Source: Curtobacterium sp. HSID17257
GTDB taxonomy: Bacteria > Actinomycetota > Actinomycetes > Actinomycetales > Microbacteriaceae
Assembly (NCBI RefSeq): GCF_003989515.1
Contig: NZ_RBLU01000001.1
Location: forward strand, 62,001 to 126,000
Direction: 5' to 3'
DNA length: 64,000 nucleotides
The notes under the pieces are model-generated. The model was not told where the DNA came from and searched no databases. It saw only the letters and a list, made by a program, of their open reading frames with translations. Below, one piece after another: positions 35,337-44,204 of the stretch (positions within the stretch are counted from its first letter, which is position 1; each line of letters begins with the position of its first letter). Position numbers and translations under genes: made by a program.

Positions 35337-36340
35337 TGACCGAGTCGGACGCGGCTCCGTCGTCCGAGCCGGACGCCGAGCCGAGCGCCGGTCGCCCGGA
35401 GCCGGGTGCCTCCGCAGGCCCCACCCGCCGTCCGCGGCGTCGACACCAGGTCGACGCCGCGGAGGGCGTCCGTGCGCGTGGCCGCCACCGCGGGGGAGCG
35501 GACGAGCGGTTCAGCGCCGGCCTGGAGGCGCTGGGTGCGCTGGCACGGGACGGTGCGTCCGTCAGTGCCTCGGTCATCGACACCTCGACCGGCCGAGCGC
35601 TGCTCGCCGTGGACGACACGCTCGTGCAGCCGGTGGCGAGTCTCGGCCGGGTGCTGCTCCTGATCGAGACGGCCGCCCAGCTCGAGGACGGCCGCCTGCA
35701 CGGCGATCGGCTGCAGCGGATGGCCCGGGACACCGCCACCGGTGCGGGGCTGTGGCAGTTCCTGCAGGAGTCGACCATGCAGGTCTCCGACCTCGCGACG
35801 CTCGTCGGGGCCTCTGCCGACGCGTGGGCCACGAACGCATTGCTCTCCGCCGTCGGCATCGACGCCGTGCGCGAGCGGGCCGAGGCGCTCGGCATCGAGC
35901 GGACCGCGCTGATCGACCGGGTCCGTGACCGCCGGGGACCCGACGACGCTCCCGATGCCTCCGTCGCGCCGGCGGGTGAGCTCGCCTGGCTCATGCGCGG
36001 TCTGGCGCTCGGCGAGGTCGTCGACGAACCGGTGTCGAACCGCGTGCTCGGGTGGCTCTCGCTGGCGAGCGACCTCAGCCTGCTCGCCGGCGCCTTCGGC
36101 CTCGACCCGCTCGCGCACCGGGCGCTCGACCACGGCTTGCAGGCGGTCGTCGTCACGGGGTCGTCGACGGGGGTGCGGGCCGAGGCGGGCATCCTGCGCG
36201 GACCCGGCTCGTCGGTGAGCTACGCGGTCACGGTGACGTTCGACGACGCGACGCTGCAGCGGCGGCTCGCGGTCGTCGAGGCCCTGCGGACCCTGGGCAC
36301 CGAGGTGCTCGAGGTCGTGCACGCCCCCTCGTACCGCTGA
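35336..36340 (+). CDS. degenerate class-A beta-lactamase-fold protein
   Basis: This 334-residue protein has a Pro/Arg-rich tail of about 55 residues and then a class-A serine beta-lactamase fold. The catalytic motifs are altered. SxxK is SLGR (Ser102, Arg105), SDN is SAD (160-162), and KTG is VTG (273-275). Loss of the general-base Lys, Asn and the KTG Lys argues against beta-lactamase activity. It may be a peptidoglycan-related or binding pseudoenzyme. It is translationally coupled to the M13 peptidase by a TGATG overlap. There is no signal peptide. Confidence 0.72.
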   Translation: MTESDAAPSSEPDAEPSAGRPEPGASAGPTRRPRRRHQVDAAEGVRARGRHRGGADERFSAGLEALGALARDGASVSASVIDTSTGRALLAVDDTLVQPVASLGRVLLLIETAAQLEDGRLHGDRLQRMARDTATGAGLWQFLQESTMQVSDLATLVGASADAWATNALLSAVGIDAVRERAEALGIERTALIDRVRDRRGPDDAPDASVAPAGELAWLMRGLALGEVVDEPVSNRVLGWLSLASDLSLLAGAFGLDPLAHRALDHGLQAVVVTGSSTGVRAEAGILRGPGSSVSYAVTVTFDDATLQRRLAVVEALRTLGTEVLEVVHAPSYR

Positions 36341-36691
36341 CGCGACGGAGCTGGTTCGTCGTCATCGTCCCGCGATGCTCCTGTTCACCGGGTGCCCGAC
36401 CCGGACGTCGAACTCTCCCAGTGGTGCCGCCGTCCGCCGGAGAGCAGCTCGCTCGCGTCCGACGTCCCGACGGCGAGGCTCGGCCGTGACGCCGCGACGA
36501 CATCGCTGGCGCGCACTCCGGTGACCACGTCGCTCCCGAACCGGCTGGCAGGACCCTCGATGCTGTCACTGCCTTCCACCGCTTCCGCGCGTCGAGGGCC
36601 AGCGGGCTCAGCGCCGTCGGAGTCCGATCCGGCACGTTGAGTTCCGCGACGGCGGAAACACCGGCCTGATCACGGCGGTTCATGAAAAACC
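36341..36691. other. intergenic region upstream of the thiopeptide cluster
   Basis: About 350 bases contain only short frames on both strands, without ribosome sites or recognisable similarity. I do not support a gene here. The GC content falls towards the right, and the region marks the boundary between housekeeping genes and the RiPP cluster. Confidence 0.4.
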
Positions 36692-36721
36692 TTGCGTCCC
36701 CCCGACGGGGGTCGCTACGGT
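36692..36721 (+). promoter_or_regulatory. promoter of the thiopeptide precursor gene
   Basis: TTGCGT (36692-36697) and TACGGT (36716-36721) are separated by 18 bases, a good sigma-70-type promoter. The spacer contains CCCCC-GAC-GGGGG (36699-36711), a dyad between the two boxes, as seen where MerR-type regulators act. The start of transcription would be near 36728. Confidence 0.6.
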
Positions 36722-36756
36722 ACATCTAAACCGATGATTACAAGGGGGGTGTAAAC

Positions 36757-36924
36757 ATGGCAACTGACAGCAATTTTGATTTCGATCTGAACGACCTGGC
36801 GGCCGAGGTCTTCGACCTCTCCGACGAGGGTTTGACGGTGGAGTCGCTGACGGCTGGACACGGACTCGTCGAGACGGGGGCGTCGTTCCCGAGCTGCGGT
36901 TCTTCCTGTTCCTCGCTGCCGTAG
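36757..36924 (+). CDS. thiopeptide precursor peptide (55 aa)
   Basis: A short gene with a strong AAGGGGGGTG ribosome site encodes 55 residues. The acidic leader contains FDFDLNDLAAEVFDLSD and then LTVESLTAGHGLVETGA, which matches the conserved end of thiopeptide leaders (compare the LTAxHGMPEVGAS pattern of GE37468-type precursors). Cleavage after Ala42 leaves the core SFPSCGSSCSSLP. Ser1, Cys5, Cys9 and Ser10 occupy the positions they hold in nosiheptide and micrococcin cores. The core has two Cys, six Ser and no Thr. It stands first in an operon with all expected modifying enzymes. Confidence 0.9.
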   Translation: MATDSNFDFDLNDLAAEVFDLSDEGLTVESLTAGHGLVETGASFPSCGSSCSSLP

Positions 36925-36938
36925 CGAGAACACATGCA

Positions 36939-36984
36939 AGAGAGACCGGGGGGGCTCTCGAAAAGGCGCTGCCCCGGTCTCTCT
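36939..36984 (+). terminator. 13-bp-stem hairpin between precursor and enzyme genes (attenuator)
   Basis: AGAGAGACCGGGG at 36939-36951 pairs perfectly with CCCCGGTCTCTCT at 36972-36984 across a 20-base loop. There is no long T run, so read-through is likely to be partial. This would give many precursor transcripts and fewer enzyme transcripts, which is common in RiPP operons. Confidence 0.65.
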
Positions 36985-37023
36985 CTGAGTCGAAGGTGGT
37001 CGGCCATTTCTTCCGCGTCCCCC

Positions 37024-39597
37024 GTGCAGCATCCCGTTGTCGAAAGACGATCGGGACTGAATGTCGATGTACTCGACGGCAGCCGCGATGATGCCTTGCT
37101 CCTCGCGATCGACGCGTGTCTCGACGCCGAGACGGCGCTGGAGAGACGCCGACGGGCGGCCTCCGATGCGCTTTTTGCCGAGATCGGGTCGACCTCCGGC
37201 CGGCTGCGGGCTGCTCTCGTCGGGCTTCGTCGGTCGATTCACAACGGGAGAACGCCGTCTCCCCGCGAGTGCAGCGACGAAGTCGTCGGGAAGCTGCCGC
37301 CTGAACTCCGCAAGATGATCCAGGCCCTTGCAACCCAGGATCGTGACCCGCTGGCGAACGGCGAAGAAATCGTTCAAGTTGCTTTTGGGAGGTCATTGCA
37401 GTGGTTGGAATCGGTTGTGCGATCCCCATTGCTGCAACGTGCCCTCGCGCAAGCAAGTCCGCATCTCCTGGAACACCTCCAGGAAAAGCACTGCTCGCAA
37501 TGGGGTAGGCGGCAGAGGGTTTCAGCTGTCCGATACGTGACGCGCGCCGCGACGAAGACCAGCCCGTACAGCACGTTCACTTTCACCGGTCTGGTGGACA
37601 CGGACGAGTCTGCGAAAGCTGAAGCGGACGCACCACCGATTTCCCTCCTCGAACTCGATCAGTACGTCTTCGCGCAGATCGTTCAGGCAACGGGTTTACA
37701 ACCAGATTTCCGAGGAGCTCGACGGGTCCGCCCCAATCCGTCGATCGAACGTGACGCCGAGTACTTGCTCTTCCTCGGGCCGCCACCGAACGAGGCGCTG
37801 GCAAAGCTGCGAGAGACCCCACAGGTTCGAAGGGTGATCGACGCTGTCGCTGATGGACGGTCGTCCGTTGATGAACTCGTCCAGACCCTCGCCGGGGACG
37901 CGCCCGGGTCCACGGACGCCGTCGAGCAGTTCCTCGACCGGTTGACGGAGATCGGACTCCTGGAGTGCCGGCTCCCGCTCGATGAACAGGACCCGGACGT
38001 CCTGGATCAACTCGCGGCGTTCGTCCGATCGCGGCGGCCCCGGAGCAGCCTCGCGATCACTCTGACCGAACTGGCTAGGACGGTGTCCGCCTCATCCGAC
38101 CTTCTCGACGTCGCAGCACACGGCCGCCGCATCGACAAGATCTGCGGCTGCGTCGCTGCGGTCGCGGACGAGCTCGAGTTGCCCTGGGCCTCGGAGGGCG
38201 CTCTTCGCAAGGTTGCGTTCCACGAGAACGCGTTGCTTGGACGAACGTCCTCGTGGCCTGCTGCTCTCGAGGACTCGAGCATGAGCGCGGCTCTCCAGGA
38301 CGTCGTGTCGTGGGTGACCGTCCACGATCGCATGTTGCCCATCCGCGTTGCAGCGTACGAGTATTCGCGCATCCGGTTCCCGGGGCGTGGGACTCTTTCG
38401 TTCCTCGAGCTCTACCGGGCCGTCCAGGAAGACCTCGCGGCTGATCCGGAGACGATCGATCCGCTGCTCCGCGAGTACCTCTCCTTCTTGCGCTTGTCTC
38501 GCCCAGCACCCATTGACTCGCTCGTCAGCTCGCGTGACACCAGGCTGCGACGTCTGCACGCCCTGCGGACTGCGTCAAGGACGTTGTTCTCATCGGCGTC
38601 GCAGCAGGGCAGGCCGGTGCAGCGACGTGCGCTGAACGAACTGCGAGCGACATACCCGGACTGGGTCCGACCGTTGTCCTCGGCGACGTTCTACGCACAG
38701 ACCTTCTCTGAGAGGACGGAGACCGGCCTGGTCGTCAACGTCATCGGTGCGGGGAATGGTCGCGGGCGATCGCGGTGGGCCCGTCTGGTCGGTTTGGCGA
38801 ACGGACGTCCGCCGCTGCCGCTCCAGACCGACGGTACGGCGGATCGGCGTGTTCTCGAGGTCTCGGGTGTCTTCGGTGCCGCTGGCAACCTCAGGAGTCC
38901 GGCCGCTGACCTCGTGCTCGACTACCCGCACACCGGATCATGGGATGATGGCGATGCTCGGCGCCTGACACTGACGGATCTCCGGGTTGAGTTCGACGAG
39001 ACGACGGAACTACTTGCCCTCCGCTCTGATGCCGGCTTGGGCCTTCTTCCCGTGCACACCGGTCTGATGGCGGACCCGCTCCTCCCTCCGAGTGCGCGTT
39101 TCCTCCTCGCAGTCTTCGGCGAATCCAATGCGGCGCATCCTGCGTTCCCGTTGATCAACGCCGTCCCGACGGCCGCGCCGCCGACGAACGGCACCGCGTT
39201 GGGTCGTGTGTCCTACGAACGTGTCGTGATCGAGCGCGCGAAGTGGGTCTTTGCGCGTCGCGACGTGCCGATCTCGCGCTCGGACCTGTCGACACTGTCG
39301 GGCCTGACGAGCGTAGAGCGCTGGCGCCGAGACACTGGCGTGCCTGAGCGCGTGTACGTCCGGCTTGTGGACGAAACCTCGGACTGGCGCCAACAAGCGT
39401 TCGGGAAGGCACGCAAACCGATGTTCGTCGACCTGCGTGCACAACTCACACTCGAAGCTTTCGCTGACCAGCTGCACGGACACCATGGTCTGGTGGTCTT
39501 CGAGGAAGCCCTCCCGAACCCGGCCGCCGGACTCCCAGGAACCGCCCACACCGAGTTCGTCGTCGAGATCCGCAGCGGAGAGCCATGCCGGAGCTGA
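37024..39597 (+). CDS. thiopeptide LanB-type dehydratase, glutamyl-transfer subunit
   Basis: This large protein corresponds to the Lant_dehydr_N (glutamylation) family, comparable to NosE/TclK/TbtB, at about 857 residues. It should use glutamyl-tRNA to activate core Ser for conversion to dehydroalanine. I chose GTG 37024 because the product then starts just before the conserved RRSGLNVDVLD. The earlier ATG at 36934 lies just before the hairpin and has no ribosome site. Typical features include KTSPYSTFTFTGLV near residue 178 and a long helical C-terminal part. The stop overlaps the next start by 13 bases. Confidence 0.88.
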   Translation: MQHPVVERRSGLNVDVLDGSRDDALLLAIDACLDAETALERRRRAASDALFAEIGSTSGRLRAALVGLRRSIHNGRTPSPRECSDEVVGKLPPELRKMIQALATQDRDPLANGEEIVQVAFGRSLQWLESVVRSPLLQRALAQASPHLLEHLQEKHCSQWGRRQRVSAVRYVTRAATKTSPYSTFTFTGLVDTDESAKAEADAPPISLLELDQYVFAQIVQATGLQPDFRGARRVRPNPSIERDAEYLLFLGPPPNEALAKLRETPQVRRVIDAVADGRSSVDELVQTLAGDAPGSTDAVEQFLDRLTEIGLLECRLPLDEQDPDVLDQLAAFVRSRRPRSSLAITLTELARTVSASSDLLDVAAHGRRIDKICGCVAAVADELELPWASEGALRKVAFHENALLGRTSSWPAALEDSSMSAALQDVVSWVTVHDRMLPIRVAAYEYSRIRFPGRGTLSFLELYRAVQEDLAADPETIDPLLREYLSFLRLSRPAPIDSLVSSRDTRLRRLHALRTASRTLFSSASQQGRPVQRRALNELRATYPDWVRPLSSATFYAQTFSERTETGLVVNVIGAGNGRGRSRWARLVGLANGRPPLPLQTDGTADRRVLEVSGVFGAAGNLRSPAADLVLDYPHTGSWDDGDARRLTLTDLRVEFDETTELLALRSDAGLGLLPVHTGLMADPLLPPSARFLLAVFGESNAAHPAFPLINAVPTAAPPTNGTALGRVSYERVVIERAKWVFARRDVPISRSDLSTLSGLTSVERWRRDTGVPERVYVRLVDETSDWRQQAFGKARKPMFVDLRAQLTLEAFADQLHGHHGLVVFEEALPNPAAGLPGTAHTEFVVEIRSGEPCRS

Positions 39598-40499
39598 GGA
39601 GTCCCTCTTGGTTGAGCCTCCACGTCTTTCACCAAGGGGACCTCGACCATCTCGTGACGGACGTCTCGAACGAGATGCGTCCGTACCTGCCAGGACGCGG
39701 ACAGATGTTCTTCCTGCGGTACTGGAACGGCGGGCCACACATCCGGTTCCGCTTCCGTTTGCCCGGACGGTCTCCTGCGGCACATTCGGAACTGCTCGCG
39801 AGGGTGCAATGCGTGGTTCGCGACGTGCTCGACCGTCGTCCGAGTACGCGAGTCATGACCCAGGCAGACTACGAGGAACAGGCGACCATCCTCGGACAGC
39901 ACGAGGGCGTCGTGCCGGAGCCGCGACTGGCGTCCAACGACACGTACCAAGTGCGCGCGTACGTCCCTGAAACAGATCGCTACGGGACGGGCGAGTCCCT
40001 GGCAGCGGTCGAGGACCACTTCACCGAGTCCTCCGCCCTGGCGCTCCGGTTGCTCGAGCGCACGCCGTCGGCCGAGGCCCGTGCGCTCCTGGCGTTCAAG
40101 GCGGCCGTCATCTCGAACGACGCGCTGCACGCGGCGGGTCATCCAGAGCTCCTCGCTGATCGATCGAACGTGGATGCCAGCGCGGATCCGGCGAAGCTGC
40201 GGTCGACTGCTCGATCTGCGCGGAACGCGGTTTCGCAGGGGCTGAACACCGGACTGGTCGGTCCTGAGTTCATCTGGCACCGCTCGGTCACCTCGCTCAT
40301 CGACCGGCTCGGGCGCGTCGAGCGTGCGGAACTCCCTGCCTCGACAACGGATTCCGTCCCGCGGATGGTCGATCTGTGCACGCACCTCTTCTGCAACCGC
40401 ATCGGCGTCGACATCCAGACGGAGGGTCTCGTTCGGACGTGGGTGGAACGGGAACAGTCACATCAGTTGGATGACGCAAACGGTGGTGAAGCGCGATGA
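39585..40499 (+). CDS. thiopeptide dehydratase, elimination-domain subunit (SpaB-C type)
   Basis: This 304-residue protein of the SpaB_C/thiopeptide-type family is comparable to NosD/TclL/TbtC. The conserved stretch FFLRYWNGGPHIRFRFRL supplies the arginines typical of glutamate elimination domains. VPETDRYGTGES corresponds to the family's pE-x-RYGG region, and a late Arg/His block follows. It should remove glutamate from glutamyl-Ser to give Dha. GGAGAG before the ATG and overlaps on both sides show tight coupling. Confidence 0.85.
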   Translation: MPELRSPSWLSLHVFHQGDLDHLVTDVSNEMRPYLPGRGQMFFLRYWNGGPHIRFRFRLPGRSPAAHSELLARVQCVVRDVLDRRPSTRVMTQADYEEQATILGQHEGVVPEPRLASNDTYQVRAYVPETDRYGTGESLAAVEDHFTESSALALRLLERTPSAEARALLAFKAAVISNDALHAAGHPELLADRSNVDASADPAKLRSTARSARNAVSQGLNTGLVGPEFIWHRSVTSLIDRLGRVERAELPASTTDSVPRMVDLCTHLFCNRIGVDIQTEGLVRTWVEREQSHQLDDANGGEAR

Positions 40500-41605
40500 A
40501 CAGGGTGATCAGGGTCTTCTGCGAGCCGATCGATTTCGACGACGTACTCGTGGATGTGATCGCTCCGATCGTCGCCGCACACCACCTTGACGGAACGTAC
40601 GTCACTCGACACTGGAAACAGGGAGAGCACTGGAGGCTGCACGTGGATGCGGCGTCGTCCGCGACACAGGACATGGTGTCCGCGCTGTCCCTTGCGCTTC
40701 GTCGGTACCGGTCCGTTCCCACGCGTCCCGTTCACATCGCTGACGACGTGTCGCTTGCCGTGCAGGAGCGCAGGGCAGAACTCGAGAACGACACCGGGCC
40801 GTTCGTCCCGGTACAAGGGCCGGGGACCGTCGACGTCATCGACGAGCCCGACCGAACAGCTCAGCAGGGTGGGCCAGGGGGCAGTCGGCAGATCGCTGAG
40901 TTCTACCGAACGACGAACGCTTCCGTCGAAGAGATCAGCCGACTCGTGCGTGCGGGGGCAAGTCGTCAATCGGTCGCTCTCGACCTCATGGTCACCACCG
41001 CTCACTGCTTCTCGGGGATCGGGCTTGCGAGAGGCTTCGTGTCGTTCCGGTCGCACGCGGATGCGTTCCTGTCCTGGTGGCCGGAGGCAGCGGGATCTCG
41101 TGCGGTATGGGAGTCGAAGAGCGTGTCGCACGGAGCTGCCATCGGGCATCGCATCGGAGCACTGATCGAGCGGCTCGACGCCGGATCTGGCATTCCCGCG
41201 CACGTGGAGAACTGGCTGGAGACCGCGGGGCCGTTCTTCACGATCGCGGGACGCCGCCTCGCACGCGGCGACTTCACGGTCGACCCCCCGTGGGCAGCAG
41301 CGGCACGGGCCGGCGAGGGGCTCCCGGAACTCGGCACGAGCCCCTTCCACTCCCGTGCCGGAACCCTTCCTGGCCACGTTGACACCGTGTGGTTCGCGCA
41401 GTATCGCCTTGCGCTGAACTACCTGTACCTCCACCTCACGCGCATCGGCCTATCGCCGTACGACCGCTTCATGCTCTGCCACCTCGCGGCAGATGCCTGC
41501 GAGCGTGTCTACCGCACCCGCGCACACGACGTGCGGTTCCCGCAGGAGGGGGAAGGCATCAGAATCCCGGATGTGATCGAGTTGCGGGAAGACCAGGCGT
41601 CATGA
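40496..41605 (+). CDS. pyridine synthase-like protein (thiopeptide [4+2] cycloaddition)
   Basis: This 369-residue protein is distantly related to the elimination-domain family and is comparable in position and layout to NosO/TclM/TbtD. The C-terminal segment LNYLYLHLTRIGLSPYDRF is followed by LCHLAADACERV, the best-conserved region of this group. Such enzymes join two Dha residues into the central pyridine or dehydropiperidine, close the macrocycle and release the leader. It overlaps its neighbours by 4 bases on each side. The assignment rests on position plus this segment. Confidence 0.78.
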   Translation: MNRVIRVFCEPIDFDDVLVDVIAPIVAAHHLDGTYVTRHWKQGEHWRLHVDAASSATQDMVSALSLALRRYRSVPTRPVHIADDVSLAVQERRAELENDTGPFVPVQGPGTVDVIDEPDRTAQQGGPGGSRQIAEFYRTTNASVEEISRLVRAGASRQSVALDLMVTTAHCFSGIGLARGFVSFRSHADAFLSWWPEAAGSRAVWESKSVSHGAAIGHRIGALIERLDAGSGIPAHVENWLETAGPFFTIAGRRLARGDFTVDPPWAAAARAGEGLPELGTSPFHSRAGTLPGHVDTVWFAQYRLALNYLYLHLTRIGLSPYDRFMLCHLAADACERVYRTRAHDVRFPQEGEGIRIPDVIELREDQAS

Positions 41606-42927
41606 CCCGGGTGCTCTTCTTCATCCCCGGGGTCAGGCTCTTGATCGCTCCTGCAGGCAAGACTTCACGACGACGAGTGGCGCTTGTTCAAGGCGCCCGC
41701 CGCTACGATCTCGGCTCTCCGACCGATCTTGAACTCGACTTCATCCGGGTGCTGGCCAGGGAACCACTCGATCGGAAGAGCGCTCGCGCTCTGGAGTTCG
41801 GCGAGCTGATCGATCGTCTGATGGAACTCGGGCTGATGGGCGAAGTGGTGCACGGGGACGGCGTTGCTCGTTTCCGTCGTGTCCCGACGCGGAAACAGGC
41901 CCGGCGCGGCGCTGTCCCACCATCTGTGAGGCTGTCGCGGTTCGCCCAGCTGACCAGGACGGGCGGTCGAGTCACGCTCGCCGCTCCGGTCGGTACGTGC
42001 ACTTTCGATCTGTACGACGCCGACTTGCTACCCGGACTGTTTGCCGAGGCAGTCCCCACGACGGGGGACGCGCCGCTCGCCGTTCTCGGACGAATGCTCT
42101 TCGAGTCGGGTCTCGCACTCGCCGACGACGAAACCCACGACCCGTCCCCCCTCTGGTCGTCGCACGAGCTCGCCTTCCACATCGGGTCTCGGAGACATCG
42201 GGCGGCGATCCTGGGCGAGAACTTCGGTTCGGTCGCACCGCGGATCACCACAGGGGCGGCTCTCCGTCCCGCCCTGGACGGAGCGGTCTCCCTCCCGGCC
42301 GAGGCTCAGGCCTCGGGGGTGGACGCGACGTCGCTCGCCGATGCCGTTCGACGCCGCAGGTCGACCCGGTGCTACGACGAGGACCACCCGATCACACTGC
42401 ACCAGCTCGCGGTGCTGTTGCGGGCAGTGCGTGGAGGCGACGGCGACGGTGCCTCGGCCTCCGCCCACCGCCCGTACCCGTCCGGCGGGGCGCTGTACGA
42501 GCTCGACCTGTACGTGGCTGTCCGCACCTGCGCCGGGCTCTCCCCGGGAATGTACCTGTACGACGGCGACGCCGACGCGCTCCGGTCGGTGGGCGTACCC
42601 TCCGGGGCCTCGGTACTCATCAGGGACACGGCACAGGCGATGGCCGGGGAGCAGCTCCCGCAGGTCGTGCTCGTGCTCGCTGCCCGCTTCGAGGCTCTCA
42701 TGGGGAAGTACCGCGAGATGGGCTACTCCCTCATCCTGAAGCACGTCGGGGTCGTGATGGAACTCAGCTACCTCGTGGCCGCGGCAGAGGGAATCGGGCT
42801 GTGCGCATTGGGCAGTGGAGATCCTGAGCAATTCGCAGCTATCACCGGACTTGATCCGCTCGTCGTTTCGAGCGTCGGGGAGATCTCGCTCGGTTCACTG
42901 CCTGGGCGGCTCGGACCGGCGGCATGA
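41602..42927 (+). CDS. FMN-dependent azoline dehydrogenase (SagB-like)
   Basis: Starting at the ATG of an ATGA overlap, this 441-residue protein has a divergent N-terminal half and a C-terminal nitroreductase-fold SagB-type domain. RRRRSTRCYDEDHPITLHQL binds FMN phosphate, and HRPYPSGGALYELDLYVAV and YSLILKHVGVVMELSYL follow. It oxidises thiazolines and oxazolines to thiazoles and oxazoles, as NosF, TclN and BcerB do. It is 4-base coupled to both neighbours. Confidence 0.88.
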   Translation: MTRVLFFIPGVRLLIAPAGKTSRRRVALVQGARRYDLGSPTDLELDFIRVLAREPLDRKSARALEFGELIDRLMELGLMGEVVHGDGVARFRRVPTRKQARRGAVPPSVRLSRFAQLTRTGGRVTLAAPVGTCTFDLYDADLLPGLFAEAVPTTGDAPLAVLGRMLFESGLALADDETHDPSPLWSSHELAFHIGSRRHRAAILGENFGSVAPRITTGAALRPALDGAVSLPAEAQASGVDATSLADAVRRRRSTRCYDEDHPITLHQLAVLLRAVRGGDGDGASASAHRPYPSGGALYELDLYVAVRTCAGLSPGMYLYDGDADALRSVGVPSGASVLIRDTAQAMAGEQLPQVVLVLAARFEALMGKYREMGYSLILKHVGVVMELSYLVAAAEGIGLCALGSGDPEQFAAITGLDPLVVSSVGEISLGSLPGRLGPAA

Positions 42928-44204
42928 AGGTCTGGCTGCACTCGTCCGTCGTGGTCCCGGTCGAACCTGCGACGGTGCTGTTCAGTGCCGTGCACGAACC
43001 CTGGGAACCGAGTGCCGGCGACCTCGCCTGGCTGCGCCGCCTTGAACCGGTCTTCCGAGCAGGCTTCTCGCCGGAAGCGCTCCGCGGCCGCATCCCGCAT
43101 GTTGCAAGGCCGCGATTCGACGCGTTCCTCGCGCGGTTGAACGCTCGTGGCTACCTCATCTCGACGCGACACCAGGTGAGCCGCTTGGGCAGTCGAGTGG
43201 TCGTCGACGAGTCTTCCGAGGCCGTCTGGCTCGCGACGCCGGCGCACTGGCCTTCCGGCGCGCTCGACGATGCGGTCCGACTGCTGCGCGACCGCGGTCG
43301 GACGTCAGGGGCGGCGACCGTCCGACGATCCGCGCTCGACAGTGCCGTCCGCGGGCTCCTCCGCTACCAGGACGAGCCCGGGACCACCCTGACTCGTGTC
43401 GATGCCGTGTCACTCGCAGTGTCGAAACACCACTTCGAACCGCGAACAGCGCTCGACTTGCACTCCGACGCTGGCCTTGCGCGTCTGCTCGACGAACAGG
43501 TCGGACTTGTCTCGCGAGTGGATGAGTCGAACATCGTTCAGTTCCCGGAACGGATCAGTCGTGCAACGTCGTTCCGGCAGCAGTTGACCGTCTACGCAAT
43601 GGCGCCCAGCGTTGCAACTGCCCGGATGGCGGCCGTCCGTCAGGTCGCAACGGTCGAGTACATGCAGCGTGTTTCGCCGCACCGAGCCGTACAGAACCGC
43701 AACACCGGATTCGGTGCCGGGCTCGATCGAGGTGCGGCGCGCGGCGCGGCGCTCATGGACGTGCTCGGCCGCATGGCGTTGGCAGAGGGCGATCCCGATG
43801 AACGCGAAGTCTTCGTCGGCCCTGCTCATCAACTGTCGGTCAGCCGTTTCGACTCCGAGGTGGTGTCCACCTTCGTGATCGCGTCTCGGGGCGTCGAGGT
43901 GGCTCGGGTCGTCGATACGGAGCGCGAGCGAGGCAGACGCAGAGCCGCGGTCCTCGCGCTCATGGCCGAGCGGGTCATCCTGGCCGTCGGCGATCCGACC
44001 CCTTCGACGCTCCTCGTCTTGGGCGGCAGCGAGGACGATTCTGTGCGTGCTCCGGTCGAGGACGAACTCGTGTCGGCGACACGCCGAGCGGGATTGGCCG
44101 TCTCCTACCTACCTCCGGTGCGGAACCAGTGCGGGGTCGGTCAGTGGCGTGGTCTCGCGGATGCGCGTGCGGTCGTGAGGAAGGTGCACCATGGGAATGT
44201 CTGA
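42924..44204 (+). CDS. ocin-ThiF-like/RRE partner protein
   Basis: This 426-residue protein is comparable to NosH, TclI and LazD. The first 85 residues (MKVWLHSSVVVPVEPATVLF, then the helical GYLISTR end) fit a RiPP recognition element that binds the precursor leader and presents it to the YcaO enzyme. The rest has an E1/ThiF-like layout without an obvious nucleotide motif. The start overlaps the dehydrogenase stop (ATGA), and the stop overlaps the YcaO gene by 14 bases. Confidence 0.78.
   Translation: MKVWLHSSVVVPVEPATVLFSAVHEPWEPSAGDLAWLRRLEPVFRAGFSPEALRGRIPHVARPRFDAFLARLNARGYLISTRHQVSRLGSRVVVDESSEAVWLATPAHWPSGALDDAVRLLRDRGRTSGAATVRRSALDSAVRGLLRYQDEPGTTLTRVDAVSLAVSKHHFEPRTALDLHSDAGLARLLDEQVGLVSRVDESNIVQFPERISRATSFRQQLTVYAMAPSVATARMAAVRQVATVEYMQRVSPHRAVQNRNTGFGAGLDRGAARGAALMDVLGRMALAEGDPDEREVFVGPAHQLSVSRFDSEVVSTFVIASRGVEVARVVDTERERGRRRAAVLALMAERVILAVGDPTPSTLLVLGGSEDDSVRAPVEDELVSATRRAGLAVSYLPPVRNQCGVGQWRGLADARAVVRKVHHGNV

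Noticed and set aside
35336..36340. Calling this gene a functional beta-lactamase
   Set aside because: The Lys of SxxK, the Asn of SDN and the Lys of KTG are all replaced, and there is no signal peptide.
36385..36640. Short frames on both strands upstream of the thiopeptide promoter
   Set aside because: They have no ribosome site, no recognisable similarity and overlap each other, so neither is supported.
36934..37023. Upstream ATG start for the thiopeptide dehydratase
   Set aside because: It lies immediately before the 13-bp hairpin stem, has no good ribosome site, and adds about 30 residues that do not look like the family N terminus.
41389..41601. N-terminal extension of the azoline dehydrogenase frame
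   Set aside because: It would overlap the preceding gene by more than 200 bases. The ATGA overlap at 41602 is the natural start.
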